From positions 1,081,001-1,145,000 of the forward strand of contig JAWDGP010006429.1 of NCBI GenBank assembly GCA_033675545.1: a stretch of 64,000 bases of DNA, in the 5' to 3' direction. The notes under the pieces are model-generated. The model made no database searches. It was not told the DNA's origin and worked only from the letters and a program-made list of their open reading frames with translations. Both the position numbers and the translations under genes were made by a program. This document shows positions 38,855 to 53,287 of this stretch, piece by piece. This stretch comes from Elysia crispata. Lineage: Eukaryota > Mollusca > Gastropoda > Plakobranchidae. The first letter of the stretch is position 1; every line of letters begins with the position of its first letter.

Positions 38855-41463
38855 AGTATTATGCATTTCATTTTCACAGCCTTTTGATATTTTTGTATGT
38901 TTCAATGAATGTTGTTGATATTTATCTGTTAGATTTACTTTAAGTAATTCTTTCATAAAACTAACTATATGATATCATTCTCACTTATGTTCAAAGACAT
39001 AATTACACAGACAATACTACTTCAGTTAACTATCAAAGGTAATAACTGAGGAAAATACTCATGTATTACAGATCTGATGGTTAATATCTATCTCAAAATC
39101 TGTTCTTTGATAGGTCTACTTTTAAAATGAGACACAGATATTTTTTGCAACTCTCATAGAGACTAAATGTCTAGTTTGTTGGAAACAAAAATTATTTTAG
39201 TTTTAGGAGATCCAACTTTCTGAAGAATATTTGAATCAACTGCTTCAAAAAATAAAAATAAGAAACCAAAAAAGGGAGAGTTATCAACACAGAATTTCTA
39301 TACTACTTTGCAATTTCTTTTTTTATTTCAATTGATTTTGGCTTACAAGAATATACAAAAACAGCAACGAAAGCACTTCACAATTTGATTTTGGATCAGT
39401 TCTTTTTTATTCCAACATAGGCATTGTATCGTGGTTTCAGTTGCCATCTTTGTGAACAAGTTTTCATCTAATGTTTGAATGTGTTCACTGCAACAGCTTT
39501 CAATAAAACCAGCTGTTTGCATTAAAAAAAAAAATTTCTCTTGAAAGGATGCAAACATGTTTCTTATCTTGGAACACCAACAGTCATACAGACATGGTTT
39601 ACCCATCCACTTTGTAATTGCCTTATGATATAAAATGTCGGAACAAAAGTAAATAGTTCTTAACTGTTTTATTATTGTTTAGGCTCTGTGTCTTAAAAAA
39701 AAATATAACAAAGAGATCAAGACGGTTGACACAATTTCATCATTTTCAAGTGTCTTTTATATCAAAAAGAATATGCCATTATGCACACATATCTACAAAA
39801 GCAAATCGTTTATATTATTGCATCCATTGGGAAAAGTAAAGGTACCGGGTATTAAAAGACTGGAAAATAGTCATCATTCAATTTTGATAAATTTATTGGA
39901 TCATTTGGTAACAGTATTTATTCTGACAATTATAACAAAATGTTTCAGGAATTGCTCTACAAGCTTTATGTATTTGCATGATCTTGAGTTTTTTCTGGAC
40001 AAAGATCAATATTAAGGGAAATAATCTCTGAATTATGAACCATAGCAAATCATCTTACTTGTAACTTCAGTGACCAATTTGCATTTAAAGTTGACTCGCA
40101 AATTACACTTTATAAGTGTTTCACTGCAATGGGACACTCTGGATCCAAAACAGAGACTGCAACAATATTTTTGTTTCATATAATGAGACGTGCATGTATT
40201 CCACTCAATATAAAAAAGAGAGAAAAAAATAATAGCTGGGGTTCAAGGACAAGTTGGTTTAGCCTTTCATTTCAGTGAAATTGTGTTTTTCTATATTTAT
40301 GCTATATAACCTCCTCCACACCTCAGCAAAAAAGAAGAACATTTTTTTCTTTAAAATCTAAGTAATTTAGAAAACTGAGGTAGCAGTTTACAATTACAAA
40401 TACTTTATATAGCTTAAACTCATGATATCTTAATGAAAATGAAAAAAATCGAGAAATTTAGCCGTTTAGAGTCTCTAACTATCTAAGCCTGATGCTGTAT
40501 TGCAAGTATGTAATTATTTCTTCTGTGCATTCTGAAAAGTGTTGTGCAGTTATTGAAAGAATTTCTATTTTGTTTTTTTTTCTTTTTAATATCTGAAAAT
40601 GTTAAAAGTATTCCAGGGGGTTTATTATACTTTCAGCCAACTTTTATCAATTAAATGTCCTAAAGAATACATTGTTTTAAAATTTAAATACCTAATAATT
40701 GCGATAGAGGACAAATTTTTTTGTCTGGATGAGGAACATGTTAAGTGATGGTATCACACACTTGAAATCAGAAAATGTAGACGGTTTTTTATTACTTACA
40801 ATCAGAAAAGACAAGCCGTTTTTAAGGCTGTAAAATCGTCCCGAAGTGAAGCTATGCTTTAATTTAGAAACACATGTATTAATAAATGTGGTGTATGTCT
40901 TTTGATCCGTAAAAGTGAGTTTTGCAAAAGGATTATCAGCAAATATGTTTGGTGGATCCAGTAGTACATGTATTTATTTTATCCCTTTACTGTTATAAAC
41001 TGCGGCATCAGTGCTATAGCATTAGGACTTAATTCCCAGACGTATTTCAAAGAAATTGGGATGCCTAATTGTTTTCCCAGAATGAGAACATGGTTGTGCA
41101 AAAATAGCGAGGATCAAAGAGCGGCTCTTTACGCTATTTGAGTTGAGCATATGCTTAAGTTCATACTCCAATTCCGATGTAGGAATTCTATGATATTTTT
41201 AGCTATAATTGCTTTTTGACTACGTCTGTATTGCACGACTGATTTTTCATTTTCCCGCCCGATCTCTGATTACAAAACTGATACAAGATTTCGAAACTTT
41301 ATATATGGTGGGGGAATCAAGAAATAACAAAATTAATATTTTTTGATGCTCCGAGTTCTATAATGATTAGAACCTGTGGTTGATCTTTTTTTTTTATTCC
41401 ACAGGGTTAAGTTTGTGTTTCAGCTATGTTGGATTTTAAACCATACTATAAAAACTATATCGG

Positions 41464-41467
<4 letters not shown>

Positions 41468-41539
<72 letters not shown>

Positions 41540-41563
41540 CATTACTATTATTATTATTATTTT
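41468..41563. repeat. (ATT)n microsatellite
   Basis: ATT run with one ATC-ATTACT interruption near 41540. Confidence 0.95.
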
Positions 41564-43005
41564 AAGTGACTTAACTGTACGATTGTCTATGAGTAACTTC
41601 AAAGATGATAAAGGGCCATTGACCTGTCGACTAACTGTGGCGTTAAACACAGGCGGTAATGGAGCCTAATAGTAATACTCGTACATGTACATATGCAAGA
41701 CTATCGGCTTAGTTGGGACCAGGGATAAGCTAGCTATTATAATGCCGCTTGTTTGGAATCAGCTTAAACACTTCATATTACTAGACTAGTTGACATTATA
41801 TGGAAGTAAGAAATACATGATTTCATCAAATAGCTTCCAATAAAACATATAGAAAAAAAAGAACACAAATCGTTGTTGTAAACTCTAAAATAATTAAAGC
41901 GAAACTTGTAGGCCCTATAATACCTATTTCTTTCTATTATTTTGTTGCTAATGATGTTGGAACAAGATTTAGTTAGTAATTTTTATTAAAAAAAAAAACA
42001 AAAAAACAAAAACTTTTCATACACTTCTTATCATGAAAGTATAAATAAATGATTAGCTATTAATTTTCGCAAGGCATTGCGCCTCTCTAAACATTGATTT
42101 GTTTTTTGGTTTGTTTTTGTTTTTGCATCTACAGGACCTTTGAAGGATTTGTTTTATTCGAATGGGAAAGTTCAGAAAAGCTGTTTTCCAGCATTGTGGT
42201 TCAGTTGCAGTTCCTTTCTGTCCGATTCCTGAGCAAATCGAATCCTCAGCGGTGTGCAATATTCCTGTACAAGCCTAATTAAGGTTCCCATCAGAGGCAG
42301 CATTGAAGAGAATTAGACTGAGAGTTAGACTTTATTAGCTGCACCTCTGATTCTCTCATTCTTTCTCTTTTTTTCTATCTGTCTGTTTCTCTCTTACTAC
42401 CTATCTATTTATCTTACAAGCCAATAATCTCATCCTATCTCTAACCATGCCCTTAAATTTTTTCTCTATTTTTATTATATTTATTTGGTTTACATTTTTA
42501 AATCGTTTATACATCTAAGAAGAATAGGTCTTTTGCTCTTTCCAGGAAAAGGGATATTTCTGTCTTACAGCTGCTTTTTAGTTTACTTACTTCTTTCTTC
42601 ACTCTTTATTCTCTCTGATCCACACTCTGTCTTGCGTCCCTTTATGTCTCACTTTTACCTTGGTTTTTTTTTTCCAAATTTATTGTTAGTTGTCCCTGTA
42701 GCACTACTTTCTTGTTCTGTCTTCTTCCCCAATTCTCGTTATTCGTACAGATCTCCAGTGCCCCCTTTTTTTCTCCCGACTATCCCGTCTGCTCTAAAGT
42801 TAATTACTTTCAGCTATTGTCTAGACCGGTTGTTTTGTCAGTTATTTTAGAGTGGGCCTTTACACGAAAAAGAACTTTCACGATAAATTTTTAATAAAAC
42901 ACGTTGTATTTGATCCGCATAAAAATATTCACGGTACAGTAGCAATACTTGATCCGAATGAAAACCTTCACGATAAAATAATATTGTTGGATTAGAATAA
43001 AAACT

Positions 43006-43230
43006 TCAATTCTTTTTACCAAGAGGTGTTGTCTTGTTTAAGTGTTGTCTCAATACATCCTCCTCATATCTAATACAATTTTGTCCAGGTCTATACACAA
43101 GTCTTAACTCCCAAACTCGTGTTGCGCATTCAGAAATTTTCTCGTGAATAGGTTTATAGTGTGGAGTGACCCTTGCCCCTTCTCTATACAGCAGAGTTTT
43201 TTGCAAATATGCCAAACTTGGTGCTGTCAT
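43006..43230 (-). CDS. unrecognised small ORF or terminal exon on the minus strand
   Basis: On the minus strand, ATG at 43230 or an acceptor-like TTTATGACAG just before 43223 leads to 65-74 open codons. The product includes KTLLYREGARVTPHYKPIHE and RLVYRPGQNCIRYEEDVLRQ and ends LGKKN. It is charged and of balanced composition, unlike the AT-driven ORFs around it, which suggests a real exon. I do not recognise the family. No partner exon or minus-strand AATAAA is visible close by. Confidence 0.3.
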   Translation of the reverse strand: MTAPSLAYLQKTLLYREGARVTPHYKPIHEKISECATRVWELRLVYRPGQNCIRYEEDVLRQHLNKTTPLGKKN

Positions 43231-44015
43231 AAATTAAAATACAGTATCTGATTAAACTGAAAAGTCTGCACTTCTCGTAGTGGCCTACCACCAACTTGTG
43301 AATAATTATTATCACAACAGCTCAATATCACAGTTAATTTAGAATGGCTGTATTCAGCTTTACGAGGCGCCTATTTTAACACCTCTCTCGGAGCTTCCTT
43401 TCTTTGAATGATTAATTCTTTTGAAAGGGTTCGTTCATACACCTCATTTCGCCTGATATGAACTGCGGTGAAAGGCGGCGGCAGTTTTTATTTACGCCAG
43501 CGATCGCGTTTTATTCTGTACTAAAATCATTTAATGTTCGCACACGTCCATTGTGTACAGCTAATAAAATTATTGTTTGAATACCCTGAGGAACGGAGGT
43601 GGGTTTCCGAAGCAGAAGGAAGATTTATTAACCTGTGGAGTTCGGAGGCATAGCTCGAATTCTCTCTTAAACCTAAATTCTTCAGGTAATATATAATGAC
43701 TGTGTATATCGTTACCCTTGGCTATCAGACTTAACGTGGCCAGTTCTAATGTTACTATCCCCCTTCTCTGCGTCATTTGTACCGTCGCCTGAGTTTGTCA
43801 CGGGTAAAGTGACCAAACATGCAGTCGCTGTTTGTTTAACGGTTATCGGGTTTACATAGTTATTGAACCCCGAGGCGAGTGAAGACTTTGAAATGTAGCA
43901 CTTCCTTGACGGCTCTCTCTGGCCTGCGAGATAGCCGATCAGTAGATTAGTCAGTAACGGGGCTTTTAGCCAGTGGGCAAGTGATTTACCTTTCTCTCTC
44001 TCTGCATTCCCTTGC

Positions 44016-44139
<124 letters not shown>

Positions 44140-45138
44140 CCCTCTGTGCCTCTTTTTCAAATGGAAATATCGTAGTTCTCAAGACTCCGAACTGCGCAAC
44201 GTTTCTACAGTATCTCTGCGAGGCTTAGCTCTTGTAAGAAGAATGCAACCTCCTAACAACCCACGATTTTCTCTACACTATAACACTTAACGAGATTGCC
44301 CCACCCACACCCACTCTCGCTAAACCCAATGGACACAGCCCTGTGCCACTAATCTGTAATTTATTTTGGTAATTTCGATCTGAAGAGATCCGCTGCCCTA
44401 CTGCCTCTACGTCCTGTAGATCTGCTTTTCCTTCAGATCTAGATCTAGATATTTCGGAACGTTAGGCAGGCACCAAGAGAAAGTGTCCATACAGGTTTTA
44501 TGGCCAAAGTGCGTGTTCTATTGTTCTGTTGTAATTTCGAGCATTATCGAACCAGGACTAAGAAACACCATGTTGCCTATGCTCATTCCATGTGATTGCA
44601 TTTCAGATTGTGTTTTATAATTCGAAATTTCTTTGGCGAATGGAGTTGAAGTTAAGACAATTATTACAAAAGTAGATAATAAACTAGAGAAAAAAGGGCA
44701 GAGATGAATTGAGATTGTGTCATAGTGCGAAGTTTTGCGTTTTAAAACCAGTAAAAAAAATAAAAAAGCTTTTCTAGGACTCCAGCGAATTTAAGAAACT
44801 AAACAGATGAAGAGCAAAAATATCGAACTTTTAACCTTTTTTTTTGTTTGGAAATTAGAGAGTACTTGTTGTCATAGATTTTGAGAGAGTAAAAGCGCGT
44901 TTATTATATTTTATTTATTTATTTATTTATTGTTGTTGTTGTTCTTCTTTTTTTTCTTTGGTAATGGAGTAGGCATAAAGTTGTCCTTAAACAGTAAGTT
45001 GTATAAGGATAAAGCTAAAAAATAGAGGAAAAAAAAAACATAAGCATGGAGATCGACAAAGATGTAGGGCACAGAACGAGTCCTTTTTTCTCTTCTTTCT
45101 TCTTGTTAATACTTTTCTTTGCCCTTTTATCTTTCTTT

Positions 45139-45159
45139 CTTTCTTCTTCTTCTTCTTCC

Positions 45160-45226
<67 letters not shown>

Positions 45227-45254
45227 GTTATTGTTATTGTTATTATTATTGTTA

Positions 45255-45313
<59 letters not shown>

Positions 45314-45328
45314 GTTATTATTATTATC
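45139..45328. repeat. (TTC)n then (ATT)n microsatellite with GTT variants
   Basis: Short TTC units are followed by ATT from about 45161. ATTGTT variants cluster near 45227-45261. Confidence 0.95.
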
Positions 45329-46844
45329 ATTGCCGAACGTTCTTTGTGTGGTATCGGAGGTTATAATGCCATTGCATTACAGAAACATTTCAGTCAGTCT
45401 CTGAAAGGCTGAGGATAAACAGTGGCGTGGCACTCAGGCTTCTGTTAAAATATTTTATTAGCTCAAACGGCAACTTATCTACTGGCTGCAGCAGGTTCGG
45501 TCAGTAACTATAAAGAGATCAAAGCAAAGCGTACATCAGTTTCAGGAGCAGAAAATATTCTTAAAGGGAGCTAAAACGTTTCAAACGAAGTCTGAAGAGT
45601 CAATTATGAGGCGGCCCAATACCCATAATCAAGTACTCTCTAGACTTTGTTGTATTGCAGTTATATGAAGCACAGAAAAAACGCTGCATCGTGTTTTAAA
45701 TAACCTTTCGATAAAACATTAAACGACCAGATTTTTGTAATAAGAGCACAATTTAAATTTGATCTGAAAAGAATGCTGCCCTTCCTCTGTTCCCTTATAA
45801 ATTTATCAAAACAGGCAAGGACACTACTTGTAAATCTTGTTTTAAGCTGTTGTGTAAAAAAAATATGTTGCATCTCAAGTATTGAGAAAAGCAACGATAA
45901 TCATCATCGAAGATGGTTTATTTTTTTAACAAAAATAGAAAAGGAAAAACCAATGCGATTATAATCACAATTTTGAAAAAAGGAGAACTTAAAACGATAG
46001 TTGTTGACGTCCATCATAGAATTCTGTGCACCTTTAAGCGATCAGGCAAAACTTTAATCATACTTTATCATTTTCCTTCTTTCTTTCTTGGTATTGTATT
46101 ATCTTTTATGAAATTATAAAGTTGTTAAGGAAAAAAATAAAGGTTAACATCTCTTATCTTTAAACAAAACATATTTTAGTAAACAAAAAATTCTACTTAA
46201 AAAAAAATTGTGTAGAAGCATTAAATGAAAAAGCACTGTAGTTAATCAATTAGTGTGTATAGAGCTATTCCATCTTTCTGTTTCAATGCTCTACTGAAGC
46301 CATTTTAAGGTGAATAACAATAAACCCAAACCCATGACAGACCTAGAACTCCTCGTCATGGATGTCTTAACAAATAAAAACGGTTCAATTCCCCTGAGAA
46401 TAGATTCAGACAGCGCAGACTGAAAGCTTTCTCATGCGGTGATCTATTGTAAATCAATGCTTACTGAGCTGAATGGTTTTATGGCCAGTTTGTTCGCGTT
46501 TTTTCTTTTTTTTTTTTTCTTTTTACTTTAATCGACAACAACCTTTGGTCAATAGAACGGCTGTTTTGCTCAAGGGAAGAACGGTTTTGTTTCACTTTGC
46601 GAAACTTTCCTGGCGTTCTAGACTGCTACCTGTGGAGTCTTAAAATTTTAATGCTTTTTTATTGACATAAGATCTAAGAGTGTTATTATTCGCCGCAAAC
46701 CATTTGTTTATTTTTTTTTTCTTTACATTAACCGGCAGAGAAACATGATGGAAATAGCACTCATATTGACTGCAGAAGGAAGAAAACATTTAGTTCTACA
46801 TGAATAAATCGTTTGGTGCTTTGGATTAATGTGAATACACTACG

Positions 46845-46887
46845 ATGAGAGAAAAACGCTTGACTGACATGTCTGCATCGCGATCGG
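46845..46887 (+). CDS. candidate first coding exon, possibly of the gelsolin-like gene
   Basis: ATG at 46845 opens 14 codons (MREKRLTDMSASRS) plus one base, ending at a perfect G|GTAAGT donor at 46888. An in-frame stop lies just upstream at 46827. The phase-1 end fits the acceptor at 57997, whose exon supplies the remaining two bases (GGT, Gly). The Ser/Arg-rich start also matches that exon's style. The implied intron is about 11 kb and would contain the mariner-type element. A 43-base open segment with a good donor can occur by chance, so this is a hypothesis. Confidence 0.3.
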
Positions 46888-49202
46888 GTAAGTTTTAATT
46901 TTAAAAACGGTATCATTGTTTAAATCATAATTATATTATTAATTTGACATGATTTTAGATCATTATGCTGCAAGTAAGCTCAATACCTCATAGAAATTAA
47001 TGCTTTTTTCTTTGTCATTTAGTCTGAATGAAAGCGGTGGCAAAAACAAAGTATCACGCTCTGCAAAATAAAGACCATTCACAAAACCATTCTTTTGTCT
47101 CTCTGTCTTTCTATCACCAATCGCCTGTTTCCTGTTTGCTGTCTATCTCTGTCTGTTTGTCTCTGCGTATTTTTTTTCCTCTCCCTCCCTCCAACTCCAT
47201 ATGTATTTTTTATTCTCTTTCTGCTAGTCATCTTTCAGTTTTTGAAACTGCATTTCAATACTATTTTTTCTGTGTCTCCGATTCCTATCGCCATATATGT
47301 TAAATGTCTTCCCGACTGTACTACTGCAGCAATACCATGTTTTTTGTGTATTTACGGATTAACAATTCTTTTGACTTTGTTTTAAAGATAAATGAATTCG
47401 AATCTCTATCACAAACAGTGCGTGTCTTCATAAAGGCATTTGTGTATTATTTACAACTTTACTAGTCTTCTCCGATCCTTTTCACTAGGCCGCTCAATGC
47501 ATCACCTACTTTTATGTACCGCCTCTGTGGAGTTACGTTGTATTTTGCGAAACAGGCACTTCTTGTGATGTGCATACATGGCATGCCAATTAGGCTCGCG
47601 CCTACACAAAAAGCTAATCTGAAACAGCTTCCTTTCTGCACCTCTCCCTCTCCTTTTCTCCCTGGTGGTACCCAACTACTTCATCTGTACGAAGCAAGGA
47701 AAATTGTGTAAAGTACTTTTCTCAACAGCGCCGCGCAGCAGCAAGTATCAGAATAAGAAACAACACCTACCATTTTCTAATCCCATATCAGTAAACTATC
47801 TTCGCCAAACATTAGTTCATAAATACAATGATTGAAATCTGGATAAACGAAAACCTGTGACAGCGAGCATTTATATCACAATCAGGTCAACTATTTCTAG
47901 AGTGCTAATTCAATTTTTCTCTCCTAATTTGAAAAGCTGTAGGAAAAAAGCTTTTCCTTTATATTTCATGAAGTTTCGCCAATGATATATAAACTATTGA
48001 TAGGTTTCAACTTGGTATGTTGTTTTTATTCTCTAAAATAATGATCCCTCAAAATTTGTGACGGAAAAAAGTTAAGTTTCATGTTACTGGCGAAGATTTT
48101 GTTTAGCAAAAGTCGAAACATTGATTATTTTCATAAAAATGTGGCCGCGAAAATATAACTCTTTTAGAAAAATCTTCTGAAACTTTTCTGCCGAAAAGTC
48201 TGTTCAAACTAGAATCAGCGTAAGAGAAGGATTATACAATAAGTAGGTAAGTCTCTTTGTTCTTTTTTTTGTTTTTGTTTTTTTTTTTTTATTAAAATTT
48301 TTTTTTATTCTCAAAATAATGTTTCCCATTCTCTAAAGGGATAATTTGAAATAGTTTATTTGTTATTAATGGGATTACTTCTTTAAGCTTTAGAGCCGAC
48401 CATGAAAACATGTAGAAATTTTTGACGGATAGCTTGGCGTAAAATATTTTAAATTTAATGCTCTCGCCATGATATTTCAGGAAACATTTCGTTACCAGTT
48501 GCTCTACATGTTCAGTGGAGACTGAGAAATGTTCTTATAGGCCATTAAGTTTACAGTTGTTAGACAAATATCTGACACCTCTTGTTAAATAATTCCTCTC
48601 GTACTTCTTTCAATTATATTGTTTAATACGTCCCTGTCGATGGTACCAACCAAGCTTAGTAAAAGACATTCAATAAAACTCAATAATACTATATTCTCAA
48701 CACACATACACAAAAAATGGGCATTTTGAAACGCAGGTTCAATTTTGTTGTTAAAGTAAAATGCATTACCGCTTCGGAAGCAAAGGCGATTATTTCCTGC
48801 TCTCTTTTGTTATTTTTTCTTTACAAATCCATTTTGCTACCATAGAGCTTCTTTGTTGATAGCTTCCTTAATATGTTCTTCTGCATCGATTGGTTTTTGA
48901 CAGCATTCTTTTACCTACTCTTGACCTATCGATTAAGCCCTATAGGAACTCATATGACCTGCAAACGACTTCATAATAGACATTGAATGGAGATTGATTT
49001 CTTTTATTCTTTTTGTTCCCATTTACTGAGAGAACGGAACGCTCAGTGCCATAATGCCGTTCGCTTAGAGTGGAATCAAATTTCATATCATAATGTGCTG
49101 GTATCCATGAAGCATTTCTCAGAACTGAACTTCGAGAGGGATAAAGAATAGTGGCTTCCTTGCAATCAGCTAGAAAAACACCAATAATGACAATAACTGC
49201 AA

Positions 49203-49353
<151 letters not shown>

Positions 49354-49525
49354 AACAAAATGAACAACAGCATCAACAATATATTTTCAAGAAGAGCTTC
49401 TCGAAACCCTGCAACTTACAGATGGACATAGGCTTAGAAGGAAATTATCCCAGTCTTTCGTCAATTAAACTTTATTCTTCTAGATGCGAATTGATAGAAC
49501 AAAGTATTTTTAACTACGACAGGGT

Positions 49526-49549
49526 GTCTCAAAAAAGATGGCACCCTCT
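49526..49549 (+). repeat. left terminal inverted repeat of the mariner-type element
   Basis: Reads GTCTCAAAAAAGATGGCACC followed by CTC. It is the inverted match of the right end at about 51297-51320, with one mismatch over roughly 23 bases. Confidence 0.85.
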
Positions 49550-49873
49550 ATTTTTGTGATTATTTCAAAACCAACAGAGAAAAGAAGTTGAGATTTGCAC
49601 ACAAGTAACTTCCGCTTATGTGACAGGCATGTGCAAAATTTTAGAGAAAATGATTGAGACACATTGAAATGGCGCTTCGAAGTGCAAAGGAAGTATTTTT
49701 TTGCAAAGTTACGGTGCGTCACCCTTTCTTTCCCGCGCTTGCGTTTTCCTCCCAAAGCCCTACTGAGCACTATTGAAAGCCTTAATTTCTATACGTCAGT
49801 TAATGACGTCACATGGCAACAACTTAATTTATAAAGAAATCAATTTCATAGTCCAAGACACTCTTCATTTGCC

Positions 49874-50964
49874 ATGGCACCGTGGACAGACGTAGAGAAG
49901 GCCTTTTGTGTCCGTCTCTACACTAAGACAGGCAGCATACTGCAGACACAACAAAAGTTTCGACACTACTTCAACTTGCGTAGATGTCCAGCCAAAAATT
50001 CTATCTTTAGGTGGTCAAACAAGTTTGAAACGTTTGGCAGCACAGAAAATCGTCACCGAAAGCGAGCGGGACAGGCAACTAACTCTGGTCGCCCGAAAAC
50101 GAAGAAAATGCCGCTATTGTCTTCCAGTCCGTCCAGGCGGATCACAAGAAATCAATAAGACGGAGAAGTCAGGAACTTAGCCTGTCTAGGAGCAGTGTGC
50201 ACAGAATTTTGCATTCCAATCTGCAGATGCAATCGTTCTCACTGCAAGTCAAGCAGCGGTTGAACGATCAGGACAAGGGGCAGAGGGTGCTCATGTGCCA
50301 GTGGTTCCGTGAACGTCTTCGTTGTGAGCCTGACTTTCTTGACAATGTGTGGTTCACGGACGAAGCCCATTTTTATTTGTCTGGAGATGTTTCCTCACAA
50401 AGTGCATTTTACTGGGGGAGATCTCCACCTGAGTATGTTCTCGAACGGCCCCTTCACGCGGAGAAATGTACTGCTTGGGCTGCTATCAGTACTCAAGGAA
50501 TTATTGGCCCCATCTGGTTTGTCGACGACGAGAACGAAACAACGACAATCAACGCAGAGCGTTACATGGGTGTGTTGAAGCAATTCTTCGTTAACTGAAA
50601 AGAAAACATGTCGATGTGGACTCCCAATGGTTCATGCAGGATGGGGCTACTCCCCACTGCGAACTGTACCCTTCAGTGGCTCAGATCAAAGTTCCAGGAC
50701 CGAATCATCAGTAGACGCACTACAGTTGAATGGGCTCCTCATTCTCCGGACCTGAATCCCTGCGATTTTTACTTGTGGGGTTATTTGAAAGCAGTTTCCT
50801 ATCGTGGCAAGCCGGCTGATCTGGAAGAATTGAAACAAGCAGTTGAGGAAACTGTTCGTGGCATTCCGATGGCAACATGCAAGGCTGTCATCGCAAACTT
50901 CGCCAAAAGAGTTGAAAGGTGCTTGGCCGTCAATGGGACGCACTTTGAGCATATGCCATTCTAA
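49874..50964 (+). pseudogene. mariner-type transposase with frameshifts and a stop
   Basis: ATG 49874 starts MAPWTDVEKAFCVRLYTKTG, the N-terminal helix-turn-helix region, open to 50158. Homology moves to a second frame near 50100 (GRPKT then SVQADHKKSIRRRSQELSLS, SSVHRIL). That frame holds the first catalytic Asp in VWFTDEAHF near 50350 and runs to a TGA at 50596. A third frame carries WFMQDGATPHC with the second Asp at 50640. The reading then returns to the previous frame for HSPDLNPCDFYLWGYLK, with the third Asp at 50764, and ends FEHMPF before TAA 50962. At least three frame changes make it non-functional. All three catalytic Asp codons survive, so inactivation looks fairly recent. Full length would be about 360 residues, normal for the family. 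Confidence 0.88.
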
Positions 50965-51296
50965 AATTAATAATTGTTAAATGAGTCAATAAAACTAGAT
51001 CTATTTACTGTATTTCTTCAGCTTTTACTCGCCTATCTTTGCATTTTCTTTTCACAGTTTTTTTTTCCAGTTGCCCCCACCGGCCACCTGATTTATATTG
51101 TTTCAAAACACGTTTTTCAAGTTTGACGTTAATCCTGTTCAATTTCATTTTCACTACTTTTTTTAATCTTTGCTGTTGGTTGAGCTTTTGTTCCTTGTTT
51201 ACAAAAATTGCACACAAGTTGCTACATATACTGTTCTATGTTGAGCCTAAATTGTTTTACTACACGTTTAACAGTTACTGTTTTATTGAAAATTTC

Positions 51297-51320
51297 GAGG
51301 GTGCCATCTTTTTTGAAACG
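51297..51320 (-). repeat. right terminal inverted repeat of the mariner-type element
   Basis: On the plus strand it reads GAGGGTGCCATCTTTTTTGA and continues AAC, the reverse complement of the left terminal repeat. A TA at 51326-51327 marks the outer boundary. Confidence 0.85.
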
Positions 51321-52983
51321 GGTTGTACTTTTAGTATAAGATATTGATGCAATTTTGTTACAGAATTTTAAGAAATTAGACGATCGCAAATATAATTTTC
51401 CGCAAGCATGTCTTTTTGTCGTTCTCTTAACTGTTATTTATTTCGAAAACATGTGATAAACTTGAGCAAGTGAGTTCAGAAAGTGCAGAAGAAATGTGAA
51501 AGATCACTAGCAAAGTTGTCAATAAAATTATTGTTTTTTTCCCTTTTATTGAAAATAGTCTTATAACAAGCTATTTAGCCTACTATACTCATTTCTGATA
51601 CATTGAAAACATTCAACGTTTTAAGAGAGAAAAGAGTATTAAATATCGGATGCTTTGTTTGTGGTAAAGTTTTGAGCTTAAAATTTTAACCTTTACTATA
51701 CGAAAAAGGTCAATACTGCGACTTAGCTGATTGATCTTTGAATTTCATTTCTTTTAAAACGATTTCTGAGACCCTGTTTTCAGTGGTTTGCGTTATTAAT
51801 TCTTGGTTAACGGTTGCAAGTTCAGGTCTAACAAAATCAATTGCTGTTAAAATAAATATACAGATATTGTCAAGCAAATCATCGCTTTGCCCAGACCTTT
51901 CATTTGTAAAATAACCTCTCAGCCGCAAGAAATGCAATACAGTCAATATTAGGTAATAAACCAAATTTACAGTCTTAAACCTGAAACTCGAGAAGAGGCT
52001 ACCAATCTTGTAAAATGATTGTTTTTCTAACTATACCACGGGTTACTGATTGGGCCGGTTCTATGAAGAGCACCTAAAGTCAGGTACGCTTCGTGAAACC
52101 GTACCAATGAGTCTCCATTGTCATGATTTTGACTCTGAAGTTTGGTGCTCTCAGAAAAGCTGTTGTTAATGATAGTACAAAACTATCGGCAATTTTCGCG
52201 CTGTTTCTATGTATTCCATTCTTTGCATTCAGGTGCTTCTTTTTTTTTCTTTTGATTTTTTCCTTATTATAATAATGTTAAAATTTCTCCCATTTTAGTT
52301 CAGGCCCTGAACGATTTTACACGTCATTTGACTTATTAGAGTGATTACTCCTTGGTTTGTTTTCCTTTCCACTTAGATTAATTTCCTGGCTACACCCCTA
52401 TGGACTCACCCACCTGGTGCTTCCAACCTACTTTTGTATAAACCTTGTCTAGTATTATACCCTTGTACCAATTCTCACCAAGTATAGATATTATTTGATA
52501 CTCCTACCGTGCCATACACACTTATGTACTTGTTTTTTTTTTTTTTTTCAAGAATAGAAAAGAAGAAAAAATTTTTTTTTAAATCGTTTAAATCTGAAAT
52601 ATATTTTCGTTCACGAAGGGGCTTGATTTTGTTTTTGGTGTCCTTCTTTCTATAAAAAAAAATAAGGACTTAAATTATCAATAATCTCGCAACGTTCTGA
52701 AACACAACTAAAACAAGAATAATTATTTGATGGAATGTTTTTGCGAAGGCGAGTACAAAGCATACTAAACTCGTTGCTAACATTTCTAATTTCATAAAAG
52801 TAACCAAAACTGAATCAGTTGCAGTGACGAGAAAACATGTTATTAGAAACAATAAAAAAATGTTTAAAAAGATGAAACTTCCTCGTTTGGTTGTTAATTA
52901 ATATGAACAAACTATCTCAACGTTTTTCATATGATAATAGTGTCCTCTGAAAAAACTACAAGGAAAAAAAATCACGCTTGTTA

Positions 52984-53287
<304 letters not shown>

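Larger units (their letters stand above)
49517..51325 (+). mobile_element. Tc1/mariner-type DNA transposon, full length but inactive
   Basis: Terminal inverted repeats lie at 49526-49549 and about 51297-51320. The core CAAAAAAGATGGCACCCTC is identical in both, with outer tips diverged by a small indel. TA dinucleotides flank the ends (49515-49516 and 51326-51327), the target duplication of this superfamily. The 1.8 kb interior encodes one transposase on the plus strand. Its N terminus is a helix-turn-helix of the DUF4817 type, found in Tc1/mariner-like transposases. The catalytic acids are about 40-41 residues apart in the second interval, closest to DD41D (rosa-like) mariners rather than DD34D. 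Confidence 0.85.

Noticed and set aside
46370..46402. B-box-like GGTTCAATTCCCC
   Set aside because: No A-box at the right distance and no paired T-stem.
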